Positions 1 through 12,995 of a stretch of 52,835 bases of DNA are shown here, piece after piece. The translations under genes and the position numbers were made by a program. Below the pieces are notes generated by a model. It searched no databases. It was not told the origin of the DNA and saw only the letters and a list, made by a program, of their open reading frames with translations. The stretch is from Paramacrobiotus metropolitanus (Eukaryota > Tardigrada > Eutardigrada > Parachela > Macrobiotidae). Position 1 is the first letter of the stretch, and every line of letters starts with the position of its first letter. The stretch is taken from assembly GCF_019649055.1 (NCBI RefSeq), contig NW_026570540.1, forward strand, positions 1 through 52,835. Reading direction: 5' to 3'.

Positions 1-179
1 AGGAATAACAACCGACAAAACTGCATGGACACAATGAGAATTGAAAAGCGACAAGATTTTTGCTGTTGTTGCCATTATCTTCTGGCAAATTAATCAAAAA
101 GTAGGTATACAACATACTCACCTACTAGGTATACAAGTAAGTACATATGAAAGTCTCTTGAATACAATATTGGACCTGT

Positions 180-730
180 CTATCTACATAAATCCTCGCT
201 TCTTAGGCTTTCAGGCCAGATCAACGGTTGCACGCTTCGGTTCTGAACGTCCGGTGCTGTGGTATCCTGATTGCTGATTACTGGATCTCTTCCGAACCCC
301 TGAGATATCGCTGCTTCCAGAAGTGACTTGCGTATTCCGTTCACTCGACTCAGTGTTTTCTGACGGGTCCAGTTTACGGCACTAAAAGATCGTTGGACGG
401 ATTCAGAAACATAAATACAAATACAGTTACATTTTCTTGAGCAGCAGCAACAGCAGTTGAAAATTTGAATACCGGTATATAAAAACATTGCGGTGCCGCG
501 CATTATCCTTACCTAAATTTTTCGGTTTCCGTTTCATCTTTGTCTGTGTATACGATCTCCATCGGTTCATCGAACAAACGCCGGCTTCCGGAAAACAGAA
601 TTGCGGTTTTAGTTCGTCCGAACAACGACTCCCAATAACTAATAGGCTTGGTACGGAGATCTGACGTTGAGAGTGTTTCAGCCCTACTGTCGGGAACACA
701 ACCATGGGGACGAGTGTTCAAATCCATAGC
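180..730 (-). CDS. Unrecognised two-exon gene (3' end or complete small gene)
   Basis: I do not recognise this protein. Exon a (730-513) follows a good pyrimidine-rich acceptor and ends at a GTAAGG donor in phase 2. Exon b (381-180) starts after a TTTTAG acceptor and runs in matching phase to TAG at 180. The two exons together are 420 nt, exactly 140 codons, and this phase closure is the main support. The first Met lies at 727, so the gene could be complete at 139 aa, or further exons could lie to the right. The product is polar, with an acidic/Thr-rich stretch at the exon junction (YTDKDETETEKF) and no signal peptide or membrane segment. It lies downstream of the EnSpm-type transposase on the same strand and could be a second ORF of that element; nothing in the sequence decides this. 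Confidence 0.4.
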
Positions 731-1575
731 CTGAGGAAAGGGCGACCAGTGCCAAAAACATAAGTGCATATCATTCAAGAATAATGCTTTAACCATGTTG
801 GCAACCAATGCCTAAAAAACAAATATTTTCCTAGCAGTACGGAACAGGTATGCCAGATAAATGGACCAACAAACGGTTTTAGTTAAGTTTCAATAAGCCG
901 AACGCAGTCGCCTTACAAGTTAGATCGAACGATCCAGATGAATGCGACAAGCTTGAAAAAGCGGCATTGTGATAAGCAATGTAGGCCTACTTTGCCTTTG
1001 CCGCCCCTGTTCTGCTGCATTTTAGTGTGCCTTTTATATCAGTTTAACTTTTTTACCTTTTACCTTGCCGCCGCGGAAACTCTTGCTGGTACCGCTTGGC
1101 GGTTTGTAAGCAGTTGTTAAGGTGCATTGCGAACTGCTTTCGCCTTTAATTAACAATAAAAATTAACTCCTATCGACAATAACTTTCTATGCCACACCAA
1201 AATTTTACTGCATAAGTGTAAGCAGCGTTAGGTATTTTGTTCAGTAAGCTTCATAAAGACGTTACATCTACATCAGTTTACTGCGCTATGCATTTGTAAG
1301 GATAATATAATAAAACGGTATTTCTGAGTCCATTGTACTAGAGACTTATTAGGATACTTTAGATCCGCAAGGTTCTTTTTCATCAGATAGCCGCTAACAG
1401 TGAAAAATTTTGTCAGTCTGTGAGGGCAGAATGATTTTGTAAAAACTGCTGGCGTATTGCGGGCTATTACGTATATCAGCTGGAAAAAATGTCTAATTTT
1501 TGGTATATACTCTAACGAAAAGTATACGTAGGTGTAGCTGTACTGTAGAACAACGTGGGTATTAGTTTACCGGTT
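731..1575. other. Stretch without recognised genes
   Basis: AT-rich sequence between the two-exon gene and the transposase relic. Only short ORFs without motif or splice support are visible. I see no repeat or RNA gene here. Confidence 0.5.
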
Positions 1576-4500
1576 TTACACAATATATTTAGAGTTTGGA
1601 ACAAATACAACGAATGCTACACTAGAAGCACTGCAACAAACAGTCACCACAGGTCGAAATAAGGAATCGACATCAATAACAGAAAAAACACCTGGTTGCG
1701 AAACACATTTGCGAATGAATTCGCATTCTGTACCGTCACCTAATTTAAAAACGGTATTGTTTGGATGCGCTGTGCAACTGCTAAAATCCTCGATTGATCG
1801 CGAAGAACTAGAAACCCTTGAAGCTCCACCACTCCACAATCATATAACTGAAAAATACTGTTGCACCGGGTAGTGCGACGGCTGTAATTTTTAGCTTCCA
1901 AAAGCACCTGGTCACTACGCGCAAGTCGCATGTATACACAAACCGTGTCCAGGTTAACAACGTCATTCAGCGCAACAGTCCATTCCGGATTTATCGTTCG
2001 CTCAGGTCGACCCTTCGGACTGTACTCAAAACGTCCAGATCTAATCGAGTCCACATCGCGCACCGTTTCGCTGTTCGTACGGATAAATTCTTCTTGCTGA
2101 AAGCTTCTTGCGATTTGGCTTAGCAGGTCTGTAGTGCCATGAACAGATCGCATTAGTACTCCAAGAAAATCTTCAAAACAAAACGTTGAAGTGTGGTAAA
2201 CAGGGCCCCAGTGTCGCAGACTTTCTGGCAAATGAAAAATTTGATGCAGGTTATACATTTTTCGCTTTCCGTAAAGCTGTTGAAACGTTTCCATGTACTT
2301 GTCTAGAAGCACTTTCGCGTTTGCGGCATGGGCATTCAAATCACTGTGGCATAAGTCGTTATCCATCAACAAAAGATGCATAGCGAGGACAAGATCTATC
2401 AAGTTCTTATATAAAACATCCGGCAAGATACCATCCAGTGAGTAAAATGCTGCATACAGCAGAAAATGGAGATATTCTGCGCCCGTCTGTTTTACCCTTG
2501 ACGACAGCTGGGCGTACGTGCGACTGAAAATGCTGGGGAATTTCAACTTTTTCGATCTTGAGTCGACATTTTCCTGCCAAAGAATTCCAAGCAACTTCCG
2601 TCGCTTGTCGTGTATGTCCGAATAAGCCTCAATATCTGCCATGCTCTCTTTCGTCCAATATCGAAACAAATATCTCACATGGCCAATGCCTACAGCGTGC
2701 AGTATATCTGGTGGCGCTCCAGAACTAGGATCAAAAGAATTAATCCGCAGCAAACGGCTGGGGCGAATTGTACCGTGTACAGCTATTCCTGTGCGGACAG
2801 CCTCTTTTGCGTTTGCACATGTCTCCTGTTTGCTTCGCCTTCCGTGGCTTACTTCTTTCGAGAACGGATATACCCGAACACCTCGGTTTCCAGTACCAAA
2901 TCGTTCACCTGGATGATAGCAAACCGTACATCCACTTTCCCCGTGAAACGATCCGTGTCCTAACGCCGCCATTCTTGCAATGCTGTCAGCCACAAACAAC
3001 GGTGCTCGCACTGTATATAAGTGATTCAACACACTGAGACCGTTGCTCTCCAACGCCTGAACTTCCCGAGAAAATAAATCTAGCAACATATCAATAGGTG
3101 GAAGAGGCGCGCCTGTTGCCAGTCCGTATAAAAATCGCGTACGATATCGCAGCCGGGTTGGCAGCTCGTTAACTATAAAACTCACAGCCAACACGTTTCC
3201 ATTCTCGCTCCCGTTAATTCCGAAAGTTGAGCCTTCATCTGCATGAAACGTAAGCGAGATAACGTTTTTTCACGCCGTATCTGCCGATATAAACTCCCGT
3301 TTGTTATGTCCAGGTCATGTAACTTAGAGGCATCAGTTGAATTGTGGAGCACTTCTGAAGCATGCGATAGCATGAATCGTCGAAGTTGATCCTCCAGAGG
3401 AAAGGTCACAAAATTCCCTCGGTTCCCTTTCTTGGCAATCGGCGCAAAAGCACAGTTTGGATGGAGACAGTATATCTGATTGCCCAGTAGGATATCTTCG
3501 CCAATGTATCTGTTGTGGTCGACACAGAAATGATGGCGTTTGTACCCTAGCAGATGCGGTTTTAGCAGTTTATCCAGGTAATACAAATTTTCGGGAAGGA
3601 TACGTTGTCGTTCACTGATGAGGCTTAGCATACTGTCTTGTTGCGAGCGGGACATCTTGTGCATGCGAGCGGCGCGCACAAATGCGACCATATCTGTCAA
3701 GCTGCCGGCACACTGGACTTGTTTAGGGTCGTCAGTTTCCATGGACTGTGGGTCTTCTACCCGTTCTTCGTTTTCCTTTGGTGCTGCGGAATTGCTTACA
3801 GATGAATGGCCCTCGTGATCGGCCTGAAAGAGCGCAGGATCACTATATAGTTTGGATTAAACGTCAATAGATCTACAAGGTCATCCGGAACCAAGAGCTT
3901 GTGTGTTAACTGGGATACTTGTACGACGCGCACACGCACTTACGGATGGACTAGTACTTTGGACGTGTCAAAATACTTTCAGTATTAATTACGGAAAATT
4001 TTTTATTAGTAAAAACCATAAAGTTGTGCGTAGAAAAACTGAAAATTAAAGTCCAGGCAAGCTGAGCATTGCCTCCACCACGAGGAATCCAAGAGCAGTT
4101 GTCAGACTTACGTAGTCTATATCAACAGTATATGCTCGCATTATAACTGTATGGTATAATTTTTACTCAAAATAACTGTGTAACATTTATTGATTAAATG
4201 TGCACGCAAACATTTTATTTGTAAACCAAAACTAGCATTTTCGGAAAGAAACGCTTTGGTTAATTTAACATGCCAGTTTAGTACAAAAAATTTGGAAAGG
4301 TCCGATTGTTAAAACCCGGTTATTAATTGTTATTATTATACCGATTATTAAAACCTGAGTACTGCTAACATCAGTACGCTAAATTTTAAAATCCAGCGTT
4401 CGCTTACATGGAAAAATAACTTACTTCATTAAACGTGTCTTCTCGGATCGGACGAACAATAAACCTGCTGTTCCTGTTTTCCTTCTTTTTACGGTAAAAA

Positions 4501-4598
4501 GTGCTGTCAGGCAGGCACTCCCCAAATAAATGAAGATTATATCTGGTACGCTTTTTCTTAGTGCGGAAACTGTCACCGGATACAACGCGGTTTGGCAT
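1576..4598 (-). pseudogene. EnSpm/CACTA-type transposase, one intron, decayed
   Basis: Exon 1 (4598-4425) starts with Met and ends at GTAAGT in phase 0. The intron is 4424-3824, and exon 2 starts at 3823 after CTCTTTCAG, also in phase 0. The N-terminal part holds the helical region (SLTDMVAFVRAARMHKMS) and a Cys/His cluster (HHFCVDHNRYIGED, then C..H..C). The central part has the family block IVNELPTRLRYR, then a zinc-ribbon-like GCTVCYHPGERFGTGNRG. The C-terminal part carries a DUF4218-like block (LHQIFHLPESLRHWGPVY). These are established features of metazoan EnSpm transposases. Near 3190 the frame shifts and the usual DG...WP segment before NELP is missing. Near 1745 a second shift moves the last ~55 codons to another frame, ending at 1576. 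I could not identify CACTA termini. Confidence 0.75.
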
Positions 4599-5112
4599 TT
4601 TTAGGTAAAAAAGACAAGAAACTAAGTTAAATCTGCACTACACAATGATAGCAATTCAAAGCAGCGTGAGAATCAGCGCGGCCAGTAGGCAGAAGCGCTT
4701 TGTTATTGCTCAACGGCTTCAGCTAACTGTATACCGCATTAATTAGGTCAAATTCTGCTAACAACGCTTATGTTGCCCGGCCCGCGCAAACGAAACCAAG
4801 AGGCACAAGTGCGGCAACAGACAATAGCGCTTTGTGCAAGCTACCCCGGTCCTGGTGTTCCGCTGGCAGAGGAAGTTATGCTGTGCAAACGCTGATTAGC
4901 CCTGAGTCTGCAGAAGTGCATGTAGTCATAGGACAAGTGAAATTTCATCTTCTCATTTTCACCGTTGGCCTCTGCTCAACGCTCTTCATGAGTATCAGTA
5001 TCTGACTTCCTATGAACATTCTTTAAAGGTTCTGCAAACAACATCGTTTATACGTTTAGTTTGGAAACATTTGATTTGTATATCTGTACAGTGTGTACTG
5101 TTCAGTAGTAAA
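4599..5112. promoter_or_regulatory. Shared upstream region of two divergent genes
   Basis: About 510 bp between the first Met codons of the transposase (-) and the BEN gene (+). Any promoters for both must lie here or overlap it. I see no clear TATA box. An in-frame upstream Met of the BEN gene at 5071 could be an alternative start. Confidence 0.35.
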
Positions 5113-8100
5113 ATGTCACCTTCACCAAAAAACTTGCGTCAACGGTCTTCTCGTGCGCAAAGCGATGATTTATCTGGGTTCGACGCTCAGGAGAAGATGC
5201 ATCAAGCCCACGCCGAACGAAAGGGTGAGCTAATTGCAAATTTCTTATCAGTTTCGGTTATGATCACTTGTTCTGGTGCGGCAGATGATGTGATAACCGT
5301 TCCGCATTTCTATTGGTTTGTAATTATTTTTTTGCTACATTGTGCCGTATTCTTTGCGTTTACAGATTATTTGCTAGTACGATTCGTCGAAGACCAGAAA
5401 TCCTTGGTTTTAAACATGGCAAAACTATCAACGAAAAACGACTGGAGACTTTCGGAAAGTCAATACTATGGACCTTTGTTGGAAGAAAAAGACGTGATTC
5501 TTGTTCGTGCCAGCAAGACCATGGATCCTAGCCGCAGATTCTATGAAGCGGTCGTGGTTCGCATTGAATCGGTAGAGGAATTGCTAAAGGTCGAGGCTGC
5601 TGACCTCTCGAAACCGGTGAGGCACTTTGTATGAAAAATCATCACTAAAAGGTTCAATATTCGCTTTATTTTTTGCACTAAACTGATTTGCGGCCCCCAT
5701 AAGCATTTATTTCTACGATTACTTTTCGATTTCAACAATCAATTAACTTTAAAGAAGCACCACAGCTTTATTTAGTAAGTTTAATGTACGGTAGGATAGA
5801 ATTCGCATGTTTTTTAATCTTCAATTAATAGCAATGAAATAGCGTGTCCGAGCTTGCATCCTTGATTATTTGATGGCTATTGTCTGTACAATTTTAAAAA
5901 AAAACTAGTCGGTGGGGGTGACCTCAACGTATATATCTAACGGCATTGCTAAGCTGTGCGGGTTTCAAAACTGCCTATCCATTCACCCATATTAGTAATA
6001 ATGTTTTACCGTAGCCGAGGCCAAAAAAGCGGAGTGCAGAACTGTCGCCAAGTAAGAAGGCCGATGAACTGCAGTTTTTGGAGTCCCTACCCATAGCAAG
6101 CTCGTCTTCTGCAAATTCTTGGATGTTCGATCCGTACACTGGTGAAAAGCTAGGTGCGCACTGACAGGAAGTCGACGACATGGATTGCTTGCGGACCATA
6201 CATTGCATAACTGTTTCAGAGGACGTGTCAATGGAGACTGTCAAGCGCCCTGTCCTGTACAAAACTCACGGCAAGTTTTTACATATATTGCGAACGGACA
6301 TCCAGACAATGCGGCAGCTTATTCATACACCTTTATGCTAATTGCTATATATTGTGAATACGGGTAGTATCTCGATTCTTTTCTTACTGGGTTTACCAAA
6401 TCTGACGAAAGATAGCATGCCCTCCAGTGAACACGTTAAAACACCTTATAACTTTGTGCACTGTAACATTAATGTAAAGCATCCGTAAGACCTAATTCTA
6501 CGCAACCGTTTAGGTAGGAAGAATTGAAAGCTTGCGATCGCTGATCATAGAAAGTTTACAAGAAATTGAATACTTTAAACCTCTGCTGTTGCACTTGCAG
6601 AAAAACTCGGTTCGTCTTCGGGAGTTTCTCTTGGGACAGCGAAATCTTCGAAGAGCGCCGGCCGCATTCGAGTGATGGGTAAGTGCATACGTTTGCCCAC
6701 GTCAGAAAATTTGAGATAAAAATCTGTCTCTTGTATAGAATATCCTGAAGATGATTCTGAAAGTGACGGCGATGTGGCAGATGATGAACTCGATTTTTCG
6801 CCCAATGGTAAAATTTGTCCTGGCATGCCTTTGCCTGGAATCGTAACTGCTTTTGCCAATCAGCGAAAACGTGCTGCTGCGGAACAAGGTGGAAGTTAAA
6901 ATACATACTATAGTGTGCCACCCACAACATTACGAAGTCTTTTTGCAGGCTACGACGACCCCAGCCCACATGGTAATCGGACTAGTTCTGGTACGGTTGG
7001 AAATTTTGTTAAATATTAAAACATGTTCCAATGACTCTGTATATTAGCCGAGTCGGAAAGACGCGTGCGCGGGGAGGATATTCAATCTGCAAAAAAAGGT
7101 ACAAGTACAATAGTCCCTGTCCGTGATCAGGCGCCAGGTATTTCCGGTGGTTCACCCTTAATAAAATTCGTTTGTGAATAGGAAGTAGTAGCACAGTTAG
7201 CGTTAGATTACAGTTTTTGAAGAAATAGAATGTTTTCAGTCCTCACGTTTAATGTCTATTGCCTACGCAGCGCTGAAAAACCTAAGTAAAACAGTACTCT
7301 TGCAGCCAATTACATTTCTTACTTGCGAAAGGGCAAATTTTAAATATACTCTTTTTGGATGTGAAATGGCGGGGTTACAAGCACGATGCAGATGGCTTAA
7401 TCAGTTTGCGCTACTTAGTATGTACAGCAATGCCAGCTACAAGCTTGCTTCAGATGGCGAAAACCTTAAATAAAACCAAGATATATGTTGATAAAAAAAC
7501 CTATATAAAAACCCGTATGTGGAGAGGCTCATAGTGGGTCTCATATAACATTCCCTGCACAGAATGCTATCAAAGTTACTATTTATAGTCACTGCACGCA
7601 GTGACCATAAAAAGCGGTTATATATAAACATGAATTTTCGCTTTCTCGTGCGCTATGACCCCGGCAAACGATAGTGTTCTTCGTGTTTAACATGTTGTAT
7701 CATATTTTGTTCACAAAACGAAAACTTCTACGCGGTGATGCCGCCGGCTGGTTTCTATTCAAATTCATGTTGGCTCTACAGGTGTAGAAAAGTCAGCAAA
7801 AAAAGAACACCGGAATCGTCTGCCGAAGAGTTCTAAGCCAACTAGCGGTGAGTTTAGTAGTCTTTTTTAAGTTTCGGAATGAAGTACTTGATTATGTGCC
7901 GTATTAAAACGATCTTAAACTGCACGATTAAAAGAAATTGAGGAGGCGCGACCGCGCACTGGCCAGTCGATTTTAACTTCTTTTTGCCGTCCACTGTACT
8001 AGGTTCAGTTTGCGTGCAGGAAAAAGCACGGGCGTTGGCTGCGTTCAGGGGTGTTTGCACTGATTGACTGCGTGTATGGGGTTCATGAATGGGGTTTAGC

Positions 8101-9914
8101 TGTCTGTTAATTTTTTGTTTTGAAACCAATAACAGTTTTTGAAATTATCTTTAGAAAGTCGATTAGTTGGCTGAAACATAACGATGGAAACAAAGCGTCT
8201 CTAACCGTCCAAAACGACCGGTCGTCTCAGACGACCGCCGGTCGTTTGGGCTCTAAGCCGTCCGAAACGATCTGGGGCCGCCACAAATTTTGTCCACAAT
8301 TTTTTTTTCGTTTTTGATCAAAACCAAATGGAAAAACTTAAATTTCATATCCGGTCGTTCCTTCCGGAAAGAAATTTCGTTTCCGGTCGTTCCGGTCCAA
8401 GAATGATCGGATACGAAATTTAGCTTCTTCCATTTGGATGCGATCTAAACGCGAGAAAAACTGGGTGGGCGAAATTATCCGCGGTCGTTTTGGAGGTTCC
8501 GGTCGTGTCGGACGGTTAGAGGCCGAAACGACCGGCGGTCGTATGCAACGACCGGTCGTTTTGGTCGGTTACAAGCGTTTAACTGGTCACCAAATGAAAT
8601 AAAATTAGAGATACGGGGTGTGGATATGTATAGTGTCAGTCAATGCAGTCAATAACAGAAGAGCTTCGAACATCGTTGCTGTATGTTTTGCAAATGGCCA
8701 CCGCAGTTTTTATCGGGTTACCCCGAAAACGGCGACATTCAAACCGAAATGATAAGTGGACCTCTAAGGGCCATTCGACGCTATCTCCATTACCCCTTCC
8801 TTCTCCACTAAATAACAAAATTATAACGCAAAATGCAAAAACCCGTGCATGCAGCAGAGACCTGTGGCGATTTTCGTGCGCAGAGCCATAATGTACTCGT
8901 ATTAGTAAACATTTCCTTCCAACAAGTCGCTCGCTCTTAGCTTTGCATCCATAAATGGCAATGGTATCGGCATCTATGAAGTTCGACGGTCTAAGAGTAC
9001 AAACAGTCCCTTAATATCATTCAATATAGCACTTTTCCCTGCTATCTATTTTATAATTTTATAAGTAAAGAGAAATTGTGCTAGAAGATTTAGTGTGTAT
9101 GTTTATTATCACAATATTGTTGAATGCATGCGTTGTTGCACTACCAAAGATTTAATAATGTGTTCAGAAAGCAATGAAGCTAAATTAATTTTTTAGGAGA
9201 TATTATTAAGAAAAAGGATCGTCCCCACACTTTTCGGCGCGGAAAGCCTGCAGGCGGTAATACCCGAAAGCAATTTTCTATTTTGTTTTTCTGTTTTGTA
9301 ATTTAAAACAAGAACCCTAATCGGTTACTGGGCAAGCTCTATGTATTAACAAGAGTATGGGATAAGCAACTACTCTTTAACACAGATAAAAAAGAACTAC
9401 TGCACGGGATAAAGATTTCTTTGAGCACCAAGGGATCGGACAAGCTAGAACTCTTTCCTGGAGCCTCTCGTTACCTCCCCAGGGGACGACTGCTGAATTT
9501 TAAGGCTCAGTGGCACCTCAGCCGTCCAATGACCGACGCCGTTAATCTCGCTTGCATGATCTTCGGGACGACTGAAAATATTCTGCACTTATTCGAGGGA
9601 GGGCATTTCGGACTGAAAGCTGCTCTTGGGGCTGACGTGGTGCGCGATTTGCTAGGTGAGTATATAGATTGCGACAGCCTCTTAACAAACAATTTATCTT
9701 GTACATACAACTATAAAGTAATACGTGCAGTTGATATAAGGCATAACCCTTCTTACATGCTGCAGCATTCATCAACAGCGAGCATCCGGGTATCGCAGCA
9801 GGAAGACAGGAACCTGTCAAGGAAGAATTGCTGTATAAGGCTTTCAGTCGCAGAGTGTGGTACCTGCGTTCAGAAGGTAAAGGCGCCCCAAAGGAATCCT
9901 CTCCTGAAGTTTAA
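5113..9914 (+). CDS. BEN-domain protein, eight exons, intact
   Basis: Exons: 5113-5224, 5366-5616, 6015-6153, 6601-6678, 6739-6888, 7782-7847, 9386-9655, 9766-9914 (TAA). All seven introns are GT-AG. Six are phase 1 and the second is phase 0. The sum is 1215 nt (404 aa) with no stop. Residues ~38-105 form a compact domain starting YLLVRFVEDQKSLVLNM, of the kind that precedes BEN domains in invertebrate proteins. A basic NLS-like PRPKKRS follows, then Ser-rich and acidic (YPEDDSESDGDVADDELDF) linkers. The last two exons give a C-terminal BEN-like domain (MTDAVNLACMIFGTTENILHLF, then ADVVRDLLGAFINSEHPGI). BEN domains are known DNA/chromatin-binding modules, usually in repressors, and nuclear DNA binding is inferred. 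A MITE sits in intron 6. The start at 5113 is chosen by context; Met 5071 is possible. An extra exon in the long intron 6 cannot be excluded. Confidence 0.75.
8201..8572. mobile_element. MITE with ~90 bp terminal inverted repeats, intronic
   Basis: The left arm (TAACCGTCCAAAACGACCGG...) is repeated inverted at the right end (...CGACCGGTCGTTTTGGTCGG). Short GACCGGTCGT palindromes recur in both arms, and an inner pair (TCCGGTCGTTCC, 8350-8395) continues the fold. The flanks AAGCGTCT (8193-8200) and AAGCGTTT (8573-8580) look like an 8 bp target duplication with one mismatch. It lies inside intron 6 of the BEN gene. No coding capacity. Confidence 0.65.
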
Positions 9915-10615
9915 AGCTTAGTAACTATCATGACTCCGTTGTTATTTGGACTATACGGAAGCTGAGCACCACTCCATTAAGTGCGAGTAATTATTTTCAA
10001 TGTCCATTAATCTTTTGCGTTTGTCTCTTTCTCGGTCTCATTTAACCTTCATTGGTGTATGATGCGGATCGATTTTATCGATGTATCGTTCATATCTGGA
10101 AGCGGATATGCTTGACTTGTAATTGCACTTATGTTTTCTTCTCTTGGTTGTTTTTTTTGCTGCTGTATTAGCAGTTAAGAAGGTCTGAGCACTGCCGGAA
10201 TTTTGTTGCAAAAAGTTACTAATACTATCCCATATTGTTCCTCAGTTTGTTTCTCATAACACCTCAAAATGTACGCAAAATGGTACGAAAAACACTCCCA
10301 ATTTAATAACTACACGAGGTGCCAGCTGGAAGTTCCAAGTACTAAAAAGGTCACCAAAAAACTTTCAAAACCAGTACGACTTTTTGACTTGGGATTGTTT
10401 GAATCATTATTTGGAAGTTAGAAACGCGAAATCCTGATTATCTCATTTTGCATTTCCTGGATTCCGCTCATCCCGATCAAAAGCGACGGAAATGCAAGCG
10501 CGTAAAGTGAGAAAATTCGGACCTCATGCGGCGACAAAGTTGACAATTCAACTGTTAGAGTTGCGATAATAAAACAACCCAACGAAAACATCTTTGTGTG
10601 TCTAAAATTATACTG
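9915..10615. other. BEN gene 3' flank
   Basis: No gene supported. It probably contains the 3' UTR of the BEN gene, but I could not fix a polyadenylation signal. The ORF at 10418-10636 on the minus strand has no recognisable motif. Confidence 0.4.
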
Positions 10616-10623
10616 CACGCTTG

Positions 10624-12995
10624 TAGCCAGCATCAAGGTTGACGGGTTGATGGTTGACGTTTTATGAAGGTCATCGACCTCTCTCTACAGGTCATCATCC
10701 TTCCCACTATCCTTTCCCTAAAGGTCATCTGCCTTTCTGCCTAACGTCGTCAACATTTTTTCAGGATCATGAATCTTTCTGCTGCTATCTTCAACCTTTC
10801 TCGAAAGGCTCTCATGTTTCTGTACAGCAAAGGTCTCAGAGACACAGGCCGGGGCACGCAATAAGCGGGCAAAAACACAGCCGTTCTTTGCGATTACGTA
10901 CTTTGTTGGGCTAGTTATTTCGAAAATTTATTCGGCTAGTTATTATTTGAGAATTTATTTGGCTAGCTGCTCCTGCCAGCCAGCAGTCGGCCGCAAGTTC
11001 ACAACCCATACTGGCGCTTTCAGCATCGGCAGGGCACTATAGCAGATCACACACAAACGTACGTGTAAAGTGCGAGCGTAAGTTGATTGTGGACACCGTG
11101 CAAACAAGTATTATAGTGCCAAAGATAAGGAAAAAAACATGATGGGGAGTTGAGCTGTAAGGCTGACAGGACATCAACCTTTCACCAAAGGTCATCAACC
11201 TTTCTGTAAAGGTCTTCCACCTTTCCGCCAGTGGCATTCACTGATTTACCTCGAAGTCATTATGTGTATCTACGTTAATTTTGCGGAGGCAAATAGTTTA
11301 GTTTTTGTTTATTACAGGACGTCTGTGTGTTCGATTGCGTAAGGCCTGTTACTGGAACGTAACGCGCGGAAAGGGCAACAAGACCCGCGAGTTGTCCCGC
11401 AGAAAGTTAAGAATGGAGAAAGATTTCTCCGTGGATGTGAAAAATATTACAAAGTGCTCCGTTTTACGATTAATCGGTGGCAAGTTTTTTCATTTGTATC
11501 TCAAAATTTCATTTAAAAAACGACCAAAACAGACTTTGCCCTGTTTAACGACCAAATCGCAAAAGGCGTACGGATGCATCCACCTTTCTCCCAAAGCGGT
11601 GGCGGCATCCATTTATTAAGCTTTTGCGCAATTGCAAACATTTCACAGTTTTTACAATGGGTATCGCCTTATCAGTTAAACCGCTTACAGTACAGATACT
11701 TATGATCAAACAGGTAGCAACGAACATCGTAGACATATTACTTAACCGAGTGGCGAAATATTTTTTCGCGCGATGAATTACAATGAGCACAATAAGATCA
11801 ATGCTCATCGCCGCAGAAAGGTTTGATGACCTTTACAGAAAGGCTGATGACCTTAAGGAAAGGTTGATGACCTGTAGGAAAGGTTGGTTACCTGCCAGTT
11901 TTGTAGCCAGCACCCAATGTTTTTTACCGTATCCTTGATTTGCCATTGCCGATTTACTGTGCAATCTTCTTGCGTGAGAAGCTTTGGCCGAAAGAAGCCA
12001 TATCCATCGCTTAACAACGGCCCTTACCAATTTATATAAGACCGCTCTTAAAGTGGCAGTGTACCGAGTATTTAACGAGCGCGCAACTGACTTCTGGGGT
12101 CTTTCAGATTTCCTTTTCCTATCGCACTACGTGATACAACAGCTTTCAAGAAACGAACAGATTTGCAAAATGTTTTTCGTGTTTAAAAATTTCATATCTG
12201 GTGAAATTTAAATGCATATGCATTAAGAGGAGCCTTTCAAGTCGAGCGCTATATATAGAATATGTGTTTGTAATTTGTGCGATATCCATAAATCACAATC
12301 ACCAGACACTCACACTTAACCATAATGACGTACCGTAATTATCGAATTATAAGCTTCCCCGAAATAGAAGCTCCCCGTAATTAGAGCCCACCCTTAAGGT
12401 CATTTGAAAATTATAAGCTCCCCGAAATATAAGCCCATGGGCTTAATTAAATGCTATATAGCCCATGTTAGCGAACGCCAAAAGTTAGTTTGAAAAACTG
12501 AAGCCCCTCCGAAATACAAGCCCATGCCCGTAATTGGAGCCCACCACGTGAGGCGTTTGAAATATTGTAACCCTGGGGCTCTCATTCGATAATTACGATA
12601 TGTTTGTGTTTGATCTGCGATCGTGCCCTGCCGATGCTGCAAACGGCACTGGCAGTATGTCTTACGGTTGGCAGCCTGTAACAACTAGCCGAAATTTCCG
12701 AAACAAAATGCCGAATAAAGCAACCGCAAAGAGCGGCCGTGATTTTGCCCCTTTATGGCGTGCCCTGTCCTGTGTCTCTGAGACCTTTACTGTACAGAAA
12801 ACAAGAGAGCCTTAAAGCTTGAAGATCTTCGGCAGAATGATTGAAGATCATTAAACAAATGTTGACGACGTTCGGCAAAACGGCTGATGGAAGGTTAATG
12901 ACCTTTAGGAAAAGACCGAAAGGTTGGTGAAAAGGTTGATGACCTTTAGAAAAAGGCTAATGTCCTTCATTGAACGTCAACCTTCCTGCCGGCTA
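10624..12995. mobile_element. Fold-back element FB2 (2.37 kb) with degenerate tandem subrepeats
   Basis: The ends are TAGCCAGCATCAAGG on the left and, inverted, TAGCCGGCAGGAAGG on the right. Perfect 8 bp flanks CACGCTTG occur at 10616-10623 and 12996-13003, a target-site duplication. Both arms consist of degenerate copies of a motif like AAAGGTTGATGACCTTT, and the order is mirrored: 10650-10860 pairs with 12750-12990, 11010-11060 with 12600-12640, and 11150-11240 with 11805-11900. The arms are therefore ~0.6-1.1 kb each around a ~560 bp centre. The centre contains an ORF (11305-11619, 104 aa, Lys/Arg-rich) that I do not recognise. No transposase seen, so it is probably non-autonomous. Confidence 0.75.
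12333..12598. mobile_element. Mariner/Tc1-like MITE (266 bp) flanked by TA
   Basis: TIRs CCGTAATTATCGAAT and, inverted, TCGTAATTATCGAAT (one mismatch), each flanked by TA (12331-12332 and 12599-12600). The interior is repetitive, with motifs such as AAGCTCCCCGAAAT and GAGCCCACC. It sits in the right arm of FB2. The mirrored left-arm sequence near 11050 runs straight through the same point (ACGTACGTTTGTG), giving an empty-site comparison. Confidence 0.7.

Noticed and set aside
11305-11619. 104-codon ORF in the centre of FB2 as a transposase
   Set aside because: No catalytic motif, too short, and composition like the surrounding element; recorded only as an unrecognised ORF.
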